Numbered from the stretch's first letter, positions 13,540 through 27,494 are shown. The stretch is DNA of 64,000 nucleotides from Lichenostomus cassidix (GCA_008360975.2 CM039184.1:31483797-31547796), one strand, 5' to 3'. Program-made: numbers and translations. Notes: generated from the sequence alone by a model not told the origin.

Positions 13540-16042
13540 CTGTACTTCAACCTCAGTGCTCCTGTTGGGTTTCTATGGAATTCTAATCACATGGCTGTAG
13601 GGGAAAAAATGGATTTAGCTATGTGCTTATAAAAAGTTACTTATTATCATCTGCTTTTCAAAACAAGTATTTCTGACATGTTTGGGCTTTGCTTACACTT
13701 CTAGTTTGCAGAGGGTCATCTTGAGTTCTTTTATGCCAGAACACCCTTAAATTAAATGCTACACAGGATCGGAATTTGTAAATTAGCAACAAAAAGTTTA
13801 ACAATATGTATGGGGACTACAGTCATAAAACCAGTATGACTTTCTCTTCTACTGTCTTTCTTTCTAGATCTCAGTTGCTGAGATTAGCATAAAAGTGCCC
13901 CTCAGTGAATGCTAGCTCATGCATGTAAGAAGGACAATATAATTTTAAAAAATCATACATAAATCTGTAAGAATAATAACAAATATGAAAATAAAAGAAA
14001 TGTCAGAAAATTCACAAAGAACTAGATTTTTGAAGGAGATGCAAATATTCCTGGTCAGCATTGGGAACACTTTTAGTGCAGTATGGCCTGCTACTATTAA
14101 AATACTTTAAGATTTTTTGTTAAGACTCCCATCAAAAGATGTGGAAATGAAAGAAAATATTCTCTTTAAATAAGTATATAGATTTCTCCAGTAACTACTT
14201 ACCAAATGCATAAAAATTTAGAATGCTTACCCTCAAATTCCATCTCTAAATTTAGATCTGTGTTTATATCTTTTTCTTAAATGGAACCACAGAGTGCTGC
14301 CATGTTGAAGAGATCTCTTATGTAGGTGCCACACCGTGGTTTTGAGAACACAGCATGGACAATGCCTTCAGATGCTGTGAAATCCTGGCAGCCTTTGTTG
14401 GCCCAAGTGTTCAGGACTATTTTCACCCCTGAAGCACAGCTTGCTACCTTGGCTTCATTGCTGCTGCCTACAGAAGGTACTTTAAAGAAGATAAAAGAGA
14501 ACGTTTTGCTCAAAGCAAGGCTATCTTCCCCTCTGCACCATCATGGACCCATTTCAACTCAATTAAAAGGGGTCAGGTATGCCTGGAGTAACATAGAATT
14601 ATTGTTCAGTCTCTCAAAAAATCTTCTACTTTGAAGCTGATCCTAGCTCACACATGAAGGGATGTGAGGAGGAGAAACCAGAGGGAAAAAAGGAAATTAT
14701 CCAGTAGGATTGAAAATTTGGCAAAAGAGTGGTCAAAAAGTATTTCAGGGGTACTTGATCAGTGTTGAGCCCTTATTTCAAAATATTAAGTATTTAAAAA
14801 ATAATACAACATAACATTAAAGGACAATATGATATGTCCAAGTTGTATGAATGTAGGTGTACAAAAGTAAATACTAAGTGTGGCCTCTGGCAGAGTATCT
14901 TGATCAAATAAATATTTGAAGAAAAGTTTTAAGAAGTTCCTCAAAATACATATATATCACCGCACATTTTCTCACATCAAAATTCTGTTGAACACTAGCA
15001 ATAGCCTTCTTATCAATTATTAGTAGTGATTATGGATTTTTCATGTGGAGTGTTACACACTTTTCTTTTAAAAAAATCAGATCTCAAGTTAATTAAATCA
15101 CAGCTTGCTCACAGATAGGGACAAAAAGGACGCAGAATTAGTGTTCTTGTTAATGCCCAAGCCTACTAACAGGGAATTCAGAATGTTCACAAACTTTTTA
15201 TGCAATGTTATCACCTATGAGATTAGATTATGGTATGTGTCCTTTAGAAAAAATCTGCCCTCAACTTGAAAAAATTAAATAAATTGTAATCATACTTCTA
15301 AGATGCTCATAAATAAATAAACATGAAAAGAAGAGACATTATATTTGCCCTGGTTTTCTTCTGCAGTGCATTTTATTGGCTGTGTTTTAAATGTACAAAT
15401 TCAAGCCTTGGCTGACTTTTTTTCTATTTTGTGGTTTGTTGAGGTTTTTCCTTTCCTTTCTTTTAAAAGATCCTCATTTAAAACTGATATACATGTCCAT
15501 TGACAACAAGAAAAGCATAGAAGCAATTCTCTTGTCCAGAAGTATTAAACCAGTCCTATGATCTTATGGAATCTTTTCACTATCTTCACTTCTGTCATTA
15601 TGCCTCAGTTCTCAGGGGACATTTGTGAAAATCTATTTTCTAAAGTTTTATTTTAGCTGGAAGAAATCTGGTATACTTCTAACAACACTAACAAGAAGTT
15701 GGTTGCCAGAATGTTCCACCTGCATTACCACTTTGCAGGTTGTCTACAACTGAGCCAGTCAAGGAAAAATAAATTTAGTTCAAATCCTGCTTATAACATG
15801 ATTTGTCATCCCTTAATTTATCCTTGATCTGAATGCCATGAAATTTTACAAAAAATTATTTTGATGGTGACATTTGAGGGCTTCAAGCTTTCCTAATTTT
15901 TTTCCCTTTCTAAAAGTAAATAGATAATTCTATTAAATGCTTTGTTGAATTTATAAATGAAGCTTTGAGGGTCACATAACCATTTAGAGAAGCGAGTCAT
16001 TTTATGTGAAAGAGAAAAGCCCCAACCAAAACTACAGAGTGA

Positions 16043-16186
16043 TTTAGATTAGCTCAGCTGGTTAGAGTGTGGTGCTAATAACACCAAGGTTGTGGGTTTC
16101 ATCCCTGTACAAACCATTCACTGAAGAGTTGCACTGGATGATCCTTTTGGGTTCCCTCCAACTCAGAGTATTCTGTGATTCTGAGT
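16043..16186 (+). mobile_element. tRNA-Ile-derived SINE with CR1-like tail (TguSINE1 type)
   Basis: The first about 70 bp resemble tRNA-Ile. A perfect pol III A box (TAGCTCAGCTGG) lies at 16050-16061. An anticodon-loop relic CTAATAA carries AAT at 16077-16079, and a degenerate B box (GGTTTCATCCC) lies at 16095-16105. The tRNA part runs directly into a CR1-type 3' end (ccctccaactcagagtattctgtgattctga), so the element would be mobilised by CR1 reverse transcriptase. This head and tail combination is that of the TguSINE1 family of songbirds. The acceptor stem no longer pairs and CCA-end features are absent, so it is not a functional tRNA gene. Confidence 0.9.
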
Positions 16187-19100
16187 ATGTTCATTTCAGT
16201 GTGGTTTTGTCTTACATCTAAGTGCAGCATCAAACTCACCTGAAATACAGAGAATAACAAGAACTTGCTAATGATTATTCCTATCACAGTAACATCTATG
16301 ATATAAAATCAATGACCAGATTGCACAACTCTAACTACGCCATTGGCAACAGTGGCACTTGTTCCATTTTAAAAGCCAACTTTCCTGAAGACAACGGTAA
16401 TGTATGTAAGGAAGAACACAACTGTCACATAAGATATTGTGTATAATTTCATTGTCAAGAGAGCCACTAGTTATACTAATTCTGTCCCTTTTTGTTGTGA
16501 GTAATCATTTGACAGACAGATTACATAAATACGATGGAGCATCAACAATTGACTTTCCTGGTGTGACAGGACTCACGTTGCACACAATTACTTTGGACTT
16601 GTCAAAGGGAGAGACAACTGTGGTCAGTAGATAGTGTACTGCTAATGATGCATCCATGTGAATGGACAGGTTAAGCTACATGTGCTTGCCAAATTTCTAT
16701 TCCTTCAGACAATTAATACAAGATGTTCAGGAAACAGATGGCTGGGAATCTAAAAGTCAAATCAGAATATCTTTATGGTCTGTGGGGAACAGTTACTGGC
16801 AGCAGAATTGAAAGTGATTAGCATGTTGTTGACAGTCTATTCAATCTTCTCTATCATTTATTTAAAAGAAGTAATTATTCTCTGCAAGAGACCTGACTTA
16901 CCTTTACAGCCTGCTAGTATAGCTGTGCCTGAGAGAAGACCAAGTGTTTTCTGTCACACTGAGTTTAGATCTCTCTGAAACACAAGAAGCGACAATAATG
17001 GTGTTTTCAGTCTCAAAACAGAAGAAATGTGAATCCAAGTACTTCTCATAATGCCTGTCAGGAGCTGGGATTGTTTTATCCTGCTATTCAACTTAACTTT
17101 AATGTTTAATGTGGTGAACATCATCATATTCTGTTTTATTGTAAGCTAGGTAAGAAAAGTCAGTGGGAAGTCATCCCAGTTAGGGGTTTAATTACTTTTT
17201 TTACCAATTTTATCTATCTTTGCAACTTTCAGATTTTTTCTATTCCTTTTCTCAGGAAGCCTTTCAGTTTGGGTTTTTTTTTTTTTTTTGAAAGTAGGGC
17301 AAACCATACTGTAGAGCAGGGTAAGTGTAGTACTATCTGAATGTTTTAGTAGAACTATAAACATTTGTCGTGTGATGCTTCTGCACCACCTCATAAAAAA
17401 ACACCCTTTTCTTCATTAACACCCTTTTACTTTGTCACAAAAAATGGCCTCCAAGAAATGCTACTGAGCTCATGAGAAGTTTGGACAGGTGAATAAAGTC
17501 TGAATTTTTTTCCTTACTGTATTTCAATAGAAGATCATTCCTATGTATGCATGCAGTACATATTTCAGAGTGCTGTTCTGATTTTTCTGCCACACCAATT
17601 TACAAGGATTAACCTTGACATACACTCACCTCTTTTTGATTGCCCAATATGGGTTCATCAAGAAAAGAGTTCCCTCATATATCCAACCTCTTGGCAAATC
17701 CAAGACAAGATGAAAAGCTCAAACCACAACAATTTTGTGCCTCATTATGTTCAAGTTTTTTGTCATTGTATTTTGAGAAAGCATAATCAGATAGTGCGAT
17801 CAGATTCATATAAACAGAATTCCCAGTGGATGTTCCTCCTACCTTAAACTCTATTTGCTTTTTTACTCATAATAAAGACATTATTTTTTTGGCTTCTATA
17901 TTACATGATTGTATGATCACACATATTATATGCCAGCCAGTCCACTACATCTCCTGGTAAAGTGACAGTTTTAAAGGAGTTATGATCACATTAATAAGAT
18001 TTGATTCTGATGACTTTTGAGGAAGGACAAAGATTTTAAGGTGTTGGACAATAGGCAGCTGTAAAGCAATGTCAGAAATATATGCTATATTTCATATAGT
18101 GACAGTTAGTCTTTTCATAGACTCTAGGGATTTAAAAAAGTCAGTATTTTTTTGCTTATTATTAGTAGAGAAGTAGACTAGAATTAAGCCTAGTCCTTAA
18201 CCAGCTCTCACCAGGAACACTTTAGATTTAGAGAACAGGCAGAATTTCTTTCTAGGGGAGGTTTCATATGCATATTTTCCATGAATGAGCAACTTTTGAA
18301 TAATATTAGACTATAGAGAAAGCTGTTGAACAATATACATCTGATGAACAAAAGATTTTGACTGGTTAGCACTGTAATGCAATTTTTTTTTAAAAAACTT
18401 GAACATAGTTTAAATCTACAAAGTCTAACAAGAACACAATTCAATTAGGCTTGCTATTCTAGTTTAGTTTCTCATTTTAGACAGTATTGCCTCTTTGACT
18501 CCAGACTTATTTCTATCTCACAATATTAAAACCCTGTAAATTACAGATGACTCACAAAAAAGTTTCAAGTTAAGTATTTTTATTGAGACACATATGCTGA
18601 TTATAATGATTGACACTGAGAATGGTCTCAAATCAGTGGGCCATCCTGCAGACTTTCTCACAGGTATAGCCATCTTTACTATGCAGATCCCCAAGTGATT
18701 TCAAAGTTGCTTAGAGGTAAGCCTTCACACATTTTAGCCCTTCTTGCCAGAATATTCATTTTAATCTCCTTAATCTTTTATTTATCAGTAAAACATACGG
18801 AACTCATTTGACACTAAATAGAGGATATGTAAAGGCAATAATTTCCATCATTTAAAAAATGTGAATATGAAGGAGGAAGACAAAATGATCCTGAAAGAAT
18901 TTACTACATTTTATGCTCAATGTATTTCAATGCTGATTCTTAACCTTGCTCTTCCTTCTTTCCATATGCAGGCCTACATAAAGGATTTCTGAGTTTAGAC
19001 CAAAATAAAATTAATAGCAATGATTTATCTATTTAACAAACACAGTGACTATTCAAGAAGCACTGACCTGAAGGAACCACTTGTATCTGTAACCAATGCT

Positions 19101-19550
19101 ACATAATCCTTTCTAAAAGAATCATAATCTGTTTTAAAATTAGGCAATGTCTTTGTCCCATTCCTCTCATTGTAGTAGGAAAATATCTGCCCTTTTTCAG
19201 GCTATCTTAATCAGTGAGAAGTTTACATCCCTCTGTTCTAGTATCTATACTTTCAGGTGTTTTTCACCCAGCTGCTATCTGATTTTTTCACTATATTTAT
19301 AGATCTCTCAGATGTTTTTTATTATGCTATTTCAGCCAAACTTCTCTATTTTCCTCTTACTAAATATATTTCCCATTCCTCTCTTTATCCTGAAAATAAA
19401 GATTTTTCTTCCTTGTACATAACATTTCAGAGGAAGTCTCATGAGTGTTTTATGTAAGAACAATAACTCCATCTTAAAAATGCTTGACTAATGGTTCCTA
19501 AGGCTGAATAACCATTTTTTAAAAACTACTTTGCTTTCATGATTTCAAGT
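16187..19550. other. AT-rich DNA without recognisable genes
   Basis: No gene, RNA or older repeat could be recognised by eye. A T16 run lies at 17274-17289. Short open frames (for example 17551-17847 plus, 98 codons) match nothing I know. Confidence 0.65.
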
Positions 19551-19670
19551 AATCATAGAATGTGTTGGGCTGCAAGGTACCTTTAAGATCATCTAAATCC
19601 AACACTCCTGCCTTGATCAGGGGTACCTTCCACTGGACCAAGCTGCTCAAAGCCCTATTCAACCTGACCA
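19551..19670 (-). mobile_element. CR1 LINE 3' end
   Basis: The segment begins with the reverse complement of the CR1 3' terminus (aatcatagaatg...ggctgcaaggtacctttaagatcatctaa) and continues with the characteristic CR1 3'-UTR (ccactggaccaagctgctcaaagcc). The match fades near 19670. The element is inserted in minus orientation and 5'-truncated, as most avian CR1 copies are. Confidence 0.9.
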
Positions 19671-19899
19671 ATCCATAACTAACTTGGACATTGCAAATAT
19701 TTTCTTCATTTCTACCTGTAGTGTTTCCATTATATAGCCTAAACCATCGATAGAAGTACTTTTTAAACTTCAAATTAATTAATTTTATCCTAATTCTATT
19801 AATTAAGACATTCAATTCTCACTGTATCTCCATCCTTTTCTGTATTGATGGCCAGATTCTCTGCATCAGAAAACTTCCTCTGTCCAGGTGAATACATCA

Positions 19900-20400
19900 G
19901 TGAAAAGTATTAAACAAGATTTCCCCCATTACTTATCTTTGAGTTTCCAAACTTCAATAAAATCAACAATTGTCTCACTAACAAAACTTCCTTAAGCATC
20001 CTGCATCTCTGTCTTTCTCTCTATGGTATTATATCAAATGTTTTACTGAAACTAGATTAAAACTATTGAATTTCCCTGTCTAGACAATCAATCTGTTGTC
20101 TTATCAAAGACAGATACAAGGTTAGTCTGACACAATCTACTTTTGATGAACTGATGCATTGTTTTCCAATGTTTATTCATTTACAGTCATGACTTGAATA
20201 CTTATTTTCAGTATTTATTCATAAATCGTATGCTACTGTGGATAGACTAATCAGCTTGCAGCTGCATGTTTTTCTGTCCTATAAGCTAGATATTATATTT
20301 TCCTGTCATATGGTACCACTCCAACTTGGCAGATTCATTAGAAATTCCTACTAATAACTGCCAATTTCACAGGCCAGCTGTTTTGAACTCCTGTGAATGA
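19900..20400 (-). mobile_element. Ancient CR1 LINE fragment (reverse-transcriptase region)
   Basis: On the minus strand, positions 20034-20051 encode F-S-K-T-F-D, matching the RT motif A of CR1 (DFSKAFD). Further into the element, away from the 3' end, sequence at about 20100-20160 matches the part of old CR1 families that encodes the stretch before motif A (agattgtgtcagactaacc on the minus strand). The frame is broken in many places. The distance to the CR1 3' end at 19551 is too short for an undeleted element, so this is either a separate older copy or an internally deleted one. The edges are uncertain. Confidence 0.65.
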
Positions 20401-23400
20401 AGAACACACATTTCATACAATATTCAAGCTGACCATTTTTTTAATCACCTTTCTCAAAAACATTTTTTAAACTCAAACTTTCGTTTTTATCTACCCTTAC
20501 TTATTGTCTACTACTACTATTAATACTCAGTCAGTAAAACTCCATGAGCGTCATTCTGTCCTCCATTTTCATTTATTTCTTTGCTGACAGGAGAATCTAC
20601 TTCATTGGCGAGAAGCACAAGCTTTAAGCACTCTTATTTAATCTGTTGACTGGAAAAATTCTTTATTCAGAGTTTAAGTACTGATCTCACATAGACTGCT
20701 GACAGGTGGAGGAATGAGGAAAATTTATTAAACTACCATATACCTCCAGCATGTTAGAAAAAAAATCCCCAAAATATGAGAACATTTTTTTTCAGCAAAT
20801 GGAATTAATCTTTCTTTGTCTCTTTAAAATGTGATGTTCATTAAGCATTTTCACAAACCTTCAATATGGCAGCTTCATTTTTCAAAAAAAGTGTCATCCC
20901 TACAAACAGGAATTTGATACATTTTGATTCTGTTGTGTAGCAACAGATTTTACAGCTTTACTTCTCTAATATAAGGCTGAGTTACAATGAGAATATTTCT
21001 TCTTCTAGAGCTCAAAAAATATTCCTCTGGGCAGTTTATTTGTTAGTTGCATGGTAAAATTCAACTGTGTTGTGTTACCTTCCTCCTCTTCCCCCTCCTT
21101 CCCCCATAGTTTTTCTCAGTGGGTTGATAGACTGAAAATAGATCCTTTTACCAGCTTTGTAATTTCAATAGTTATTAATTTTGTGTAATTACACTGTAAT
21201 GGTAGCTTATATTTTTATTGCAGGTTAAGCTGTGCTTTGGCAATCTGATGAATGAATACAAATTGTGTGATATGAGAATGTTAGGGAAAAAATGCTCTCT
21301 TGTTATTGAAGATCCAGTAAAACAAACAAATTTGTTTTGTAAGACCATGCTTACTGTTCCAATGTTTGCAATTCCATTTTTACATTAAAAACTAAAGTCT
21401 ATCAGCCTGGAAAATTTAACCTTTGTAAAATTTCCATTTAAGATTTTAACTTCATGAATATGAAGAAAAGATTACTTTTAAGCTCCATATTTATTACTAG
21501 CAATTCCTGCTCACATAATGTCCTGAACATACCTGAACTTCAGTATTGTCAAAGCTAACACATGTAATCTTGTTTCAAGAGACTTTACCTCAATAAATAT
21601 GTCACAAATGTTTTCTTCTTGAGTTTGAATTACTTTAATTGACTTGGCATTTGACTCTGTTAATCAACATTCATCTTATCTCAGTTGAAGTAATTTAACC
21701 TGAGTTCAATTAAATTAATTCTCAGTCTCATTCTTAGAAAATTGCATTCACAATTATAATGTGCAGAAGACTATTTAAATTGCCCAGAATGAGAAGAGTG
21801 ATATTTCAATATCTGTATATTGCCCTAAATGAAAGTTGCATCTGATTTCCTTAACAATTTCTTTACAACTGAGATTTTCGACCCAAGCGTTCAACCTCCT
21901 TGACAATTTTTCTCTATCATGTAATTCCCTTTGTTCTGATTTCCTTAGTAGTGACTTAGAAGGAATAAATACTTGCTCTCTTTTCTCTTGGAAAAAGAGG
22001 AAGCAACGGGTGAAACCAGCAGTCAGAAAGTGCAAAGCAAGCAACAAGAAGACAGGTGCCTAAGTTACTCATTCCCTCTGTGCAGTGTTGTTTGCTACAG
22101 GATGTTTTGGATGGCCTGAAAAATAACTTGACAAATATCTGGGGAAAGACTAATTAGTGACTGTTAAATATAGAAATACCACCTCTGACTGAAAAAGATT
22201 CTGAACCTTGAACAGTAGGTATTCCTTGGAAGTATCACTTCACATTCAGCCTGTTTATGCTCCCTCCTCTGAATATCTATAATTGGATGATAAGTGCTGC
22301 TATATATCATTATAGTTCAACATGGTCTAAGTATTCAAAAATTCTCTGTTGTAATGATGGCTCTGTTTAATGACATGCAAAGACATTCACCACTTGCACA
22401 AGAGTACTTTAAGGAACAAAATAATTTTTCCCATAAGAAAATAGGTGTGAGTTCATGGTATGACTACAAAATATCCTGAATCAGTTATACAGTCATGTCT
22501 TTTGCTAAATATCACTTCTGGTGGGGTTTTTATGGGTTATTTTTGTTTCTGTCCTTTGACTTTTTGGGTTTTTGGTTTGGGTTTTTTTTTTTTAATAAAT
22601 TGATGCAAAAATACACTGAAGCTGTCAACGTATTATAATTAAATGTTCCAGACTTTTGGGAAAATATATGAAACTATGACCAAGCTATTTATATTTACCT
22701 ATTTGTGCAATTGTTTCATAGAAGTTTTGTCAATAGGACACAGACATACTTTGTTTAATTTTCTGTCTCTTACTGGATGGGAGTTTTACTTTCTTTATCA
22801 TGATTCATAATATTAGAATATTTTATATTAGCCTCAGATCACTGCTATGTGACAATATTTACGGTTATGTACATATTCATTATGCTCTATATGTTATATA
22901 GCCTTCTGCTTGCTTTAGAGATGGGGAGTTATTTTATATTCAGTTCAATGCCTGGTATCATCAAGGCAACACAGAATATTCCCTGGGTTTTCTATAATTT
23001 ATCCCTCTTTTCAACAGAAATCTCTAGTATTTGCTCCCCTCATATGAAAGCAAACCAAAACCTCTAAAATCTTTATACAAACAATAACCTTAGGATAAAA
23101 GAAAAGCCTATCTCACATTAGTTGTTAAAGTATGTAGGTTTTCTACTTCCTTTGTTTATTCTGTTATATATCATTCCCAGGGATATTAAAAATAATCTTA
23201 AATCTTAAGACATATTTATAATTTGAAGTAATCTTAATTGTTTTCTTAAAAATAGTTTTAATAATTCATTTCACAGGCCACAGCCAAGGTGGAGTAAAAC
23301 TCCCTGTCCCACTAACTGCTCCATTAAAGAATTTTTCCTCTTAAGACGTGAAACATTTAAAAGAACATTAAAAGAAGTTCAACAAGCATGTTTCACTAAA

Positions 23401-26400
23401 ATCAGTCTTTTAATTGCCTGAGTTCCTCTGATAATCTGGTCTTTGGGTTGTGATGGGTTATTCAAAAAGACTAATTTTAAGCCGGTTTCCTGAGGCTCTT
23501 TCTACTTGCAGCAAAATGAGAGACATTATTTTAGAGGACAAATTGGGGCACACAAATCACCCTCTGGTAAGGGCTTTCCACTTCTTGATGTATAGGCGAA
23601 ACAGGGAGACAAATCTCCCCGGCAGATATGGAGACCACTAAAATCAGAGGGGTTTGGAAATTTGAACATTTTTTGAATTAAGCAATTTTCTTTCTATACA
23701 GTTTAAGCAAGGTATCATGCTATAGTAGAAAGAATGATTATCACTAAATCATATTAATGTAGAACAAAAGATGTTGAGAACTATCACTGCAAATTTAATA
23801 TCTCTTTTTAAATTAAGTCTATCATCTTCTGAAGGAAAGTAAGAAGACATTTTAATAATTCAAGAACTCAGTTATTCAGGGAAGCTTGATCAATTTGAGT
23901 ACTAACGCACTGATGACAAGGGTGTCTATAGTTCTCTTTTTTCATCTCCTGTTTTTTACCCCTGCCTTGACAAGTCCCTATAAGACTTTGTCTAAAATGG
24001 TACTATGAATTTGAAAGCTACTGTTCTGATCACAAATTCTTTCCTACTGCCAGAAGATATGTTTGGTTCATACAACAATTAGCTCAGAAAAATTAACAAC
24101 CAATTTTAGCTGGCTAATGTTCCTAACTGTTATTGCACATGCAGCCAGTGGTTACTGTTCCCAATCAGGTGGGATGGGGAGGGCGAAGGGGGAGGCAGAA
24201 ATTAAAAAAGCATAGTTGCAAATACTTAAATGACATATACCGGAAATCAACTCAGTGAATCCACCACCTGCTACCCAACCAAGCTCCAAATTTCTCAAGA
24301 AGAAGTGACCTAAAATTCTATATTTATGGCAGTCCTAATTTATGTATATATTTATATTGTTTTTAACTGTCCCAAGTCAGAAACTCCAAACATACGAATA
24401 CTTCTATGACATTACTGCAACTGATTAGTTCAGAAAACAATAGCATTTACTATTCAGACTTCTCCAACATGTTCAATATTATTCTTTTAAATGGCTTCAT
24501 TTTATGGAAAATCTGAGAAAACTAATGACAAGGGATGGAATGTTTTTTCTATAACCTGAAAACACAGATTTCTCTCAAGCAGATGTCTCCAACAGATATT
24601 TAATGTGACGAATGACATTATGATTAAAAAAAAAAAGTTAAGATGCTTAAATTTGAATTAGTAACTGTTGTGGTCTATAGGAAAAATACTGGATATTCAT
24701 GTTCAGTTTTATGCTGTTATCAGATGCCAACATGTTACAGTGAAAATAATTTTCAAAGAATTGAGTTATTTGGCCAGCCTACTATTCACTAAACATAAAT
24801 CTGTTAATAGCCTACCTTGAAAAACAGCAATAAATTTTAGACAGCATGGAAAATGTCCCCTCTGTTAATTAACAACACTGAAGCTCTTAGCTAGACCTTC
24901 CCACAGTAAAGCAGATCCACCTTCAACATTCAGTAGCACCAACTGTGATGCAAAGTCATTTTGGTAGTGTCTTCCATACTTTCACTCTGTGTACATACTC
25001 ACTGTATGTAAAAGCAAAATATTACATTAAATATACCAAGGCTTGTAGGATAGAGCAAGATTAAAAATTCATTAGGATTTCAACTGAGAACAAGAACTAT
25101 TTCACTTTTAGCTAATGTGGTCCACTCTTGCAATAAGTCTATATCTGAAATAGAACATATATTGAAAAAGATATTTATGATCTCTTATCCATCTATTGAG
25201 AATTTAATTGTCCTTTAAAATTATTCTATTCATTTATTAAAATTAAACATTGATATCACTATTAGCATTGCTGCCTTTTTATTTTAATGTATCCAGTATT
25301 AGCTTCTAAGGAACAGTCATGCATCTTTCTCTGGATAAAGACACTTCTGTCTCGCGGAGATTGTATTCTGATATAAACGACAGGTGAACATTGCTTCTTA
25401 GCCTTTGCTTTAAAATCATCCAAAAAATTCATTATAGGAAAGATTTCTAGATTTTTTTCCAATCTTTTCCTCTTTTTTCCAACATTATCTTTGAGTGTGG
25501 GCGTTAAAACTTGTCATGCCAATGTAGTATGGATCTCAATAGCATTATAAATTATTGACCATAGAACAATTATTTTCTCTGAGAATTCAAGAATCATATA
25601 ACCTGATTTTTAGCCAATGTATTTCTCAGATGTTCTGCATTAATTTTTCATCCACTGGGGTGCCCAAGAATTATTTCCAAAAATTGGATACTTAACATGA
25701 AAATATGAATTGCAATCTGCAGTTACATTCATGATCCTGGTTTTTTAAGACATCGATTCATACTGTACAGTGAGCTGTCTAAAATCAGATTACTCTGTAG
25801 AACTCATTCTTCTAACTAGCATGTACTCCAACACTTATAAGTTTTATGGCTTTTCATTTATTACAGTATGGACTAAGCCACTTACCCTAATCCTCATTTT
25901 AACCTGGATCAAACATGAATTAATGTAGTTCTCTGAAATATTTCCTGTCTTCTCACTACTTTCTGCAACACACAGGTTTACCAAGCCTTGCATATATTGA
26001 AAATACTGGATCTTCCTAATGACAAGAGGTTTTAAAAAAACCTCTGAACACAAACATCAGCACCATCTCCCACCCAAAAAGACCCCCAAACAACTCCAAA
26101 CTCAAACTTATGAGAGGAAAAACAAAGTTACTCAGGGTGAAGTGACAGAAAACTGATTTTAAAAAGGAATTGGAACTTTTGAATTGCTATCAATAACTGT
26201 GAAATGTGACTGTGAATCAGCATATAAAAGGACATATTAATCAAGGGCCAACCAATTGACTTGAACTTTCAATATACTACTTGCAATGACAGACTGAGTA
26301 GAAGAATTTCAGAAGACAATGTTAAAACATATCTTTAAGTGTAAATTAAGGCAAAATTTTCATTGATTGTTCCTGGCTTCAGAAGTCTAGAAGAAATGGT

Positions 26401-26610
26401 CCCTGTGGTTATCATGACCTGGTATACAAGTGAATTCATGATAGAAATGTAAGTAAAAAGGACTTAACAATACAATTTAACAACAGGGGAAATGTGATTT
26501 GGAAACAAGCATAACTAATGAGATATTTTATTTAATCGTCAGTCTTAAACTCTAATTTAAGAATATTTTTGTTTTCCCCTCGAATTTATCTCTACTTAGA
26601 GCAAAAAAAG
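20401..26610. other. AT-rich DNA without recognisable genes
   Basis: No exon or RNA gene was recognised. It contains a pyrimidine-rich run (21078-21106), GT-rich low-complexity sequence near 22510-22600 and a G-quadruplex motif (24171-24192, listed separately). Open frames stay below 100 codons and are unrecognisable. Confidence 0.65.
24171..24192 (+). other. Potential G-quadruplex motif
   Basis: Four G runs (GGG, GGGG, GGG, GGGGG) are separated by loops of 2, 1 and 4 bases, satisfying the standard G3+N1-7 pattern. It stands out in very AT-rich surroundings. No gene or promoter can be tied to it. Confidence 0.8.
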
Positions 26611-26699
26611 GAGGGGCTGTAGACTCAGTGACCCTTGTGGGTCAGATCCAACTCAGAAAATTCTGTGATCTTGCGATTCTGCAAAAAAAAAAAAAAAAA
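26611..26699 (+). mobile_element. CR1 or SINE 3' tail with poly-A
   Basis: The segment ends in a CR1-type terminus (ccaactcagaaaattctgtgat...gattctgc) followed by a run of 17 A at 26683-26699. The words aactcagaa-attctgtgat are shared with the tail of the SINE at 16043-16186. It may be the 3' remnant of that SINE family or of the CR1 subfamily that supplied its tail. The 5' part is missing. Confidence 0.75.
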
Positions 26700-27473
26700 T
26701 CAAAATTCATGCACATGAGATATGTTGGCAGGGTATGAGATCTTGTTTAATATATATTTCATATATGTTAGTATATGTTAGGAGGGCAGACAGAGTTAGC
26801 AGTAATAAATGAACAAGGACAACACAGACGTGGAGGAACGGGATAAGTGTAAATACTAAAAAAAATGAAGCTGTGAAGGAAAAGGAGCCATGTTGGCTGA
26901 AGGATGAGGAATAAAGCTAGGTTAACTACTAGATAAAGCTGCTGAGGCAATTATCTACAGCAAAATATCTCTGTAGCAAATACAGTGCAGTCACTTGGGC
27001 TAAAACAGTCATCAAGGGTGTAGGCACATGATGCTCTACACCTATACAGGTAGCTAAACAGATACATAAACATACCAAGGAAGAAGCAGTTTCAATTTGG
27101 AAGTCTGGTCCCTTTCACATACCCCTGCCACATCTATACAGGCTCGTTCATCACTAAGGAAGACCTGCTTCATTATTCAGACTGCTTCTGCAATGTTCCC
27201 TCCAAGGCTCTACAAAGCAGCCCACTGCTGAATGTTTCAAAATCTGGGAACTGGACACAACCACTGTGAAGCATACAGAAATATTTGCACAGCTGAAAAC
27301 AATGAAACACTCTGTTCATGGTAGTGTTTGAAAACACACAACATATTTGTTGAACAAACTCAGACTCCTGTATCATTTAAAGCCACAGGTTTAATGGCAG
27401 CCTTTCAATAGTCAGACAGACACACTTAACAGTAAAGGTTGTTTACTAGGAAACTAAATCAACATAGTTAATT

Positions 27474-27494
27474 AAAAAAAAAAAAAAAAAAAAG
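27474..27494. repeat. Poly-A run (21 A)
   Basis: An uninterrupted run of 21 A. No retrotransposed sequence is recognisable just upstream. Confidence 0.9.

Larger units (their letters stand above)
12011..16042. other. AT-rich DNA without recognisable genes
   Basis: No exon or RNA gene was identified. The stretch contains a pure A/T island between direct repeats (12192-12252), a short spaced repeat (13503-13539) and poly-A runs. A mildly GC-richer patch at about 14280-14600 carries overlapping open frames on opposite strands (14277-14513 minus, 14326-14634 plus). I recognise neither product. Confidence 0.65.

Noticed and set aside
16043..16115. Functional tRNA-Ile gene
   Set aside because: The tRNA-like part has mismatched acceptor arms and a degenerate B box and runs directly into a CR1 tail, so it is a SINE head.
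25640..25680. CR1-like words catccactggggtgcccaag
   Set aside because: Neither the preceding nor the following sequence continues as CR1, so the similarity is too short to support.
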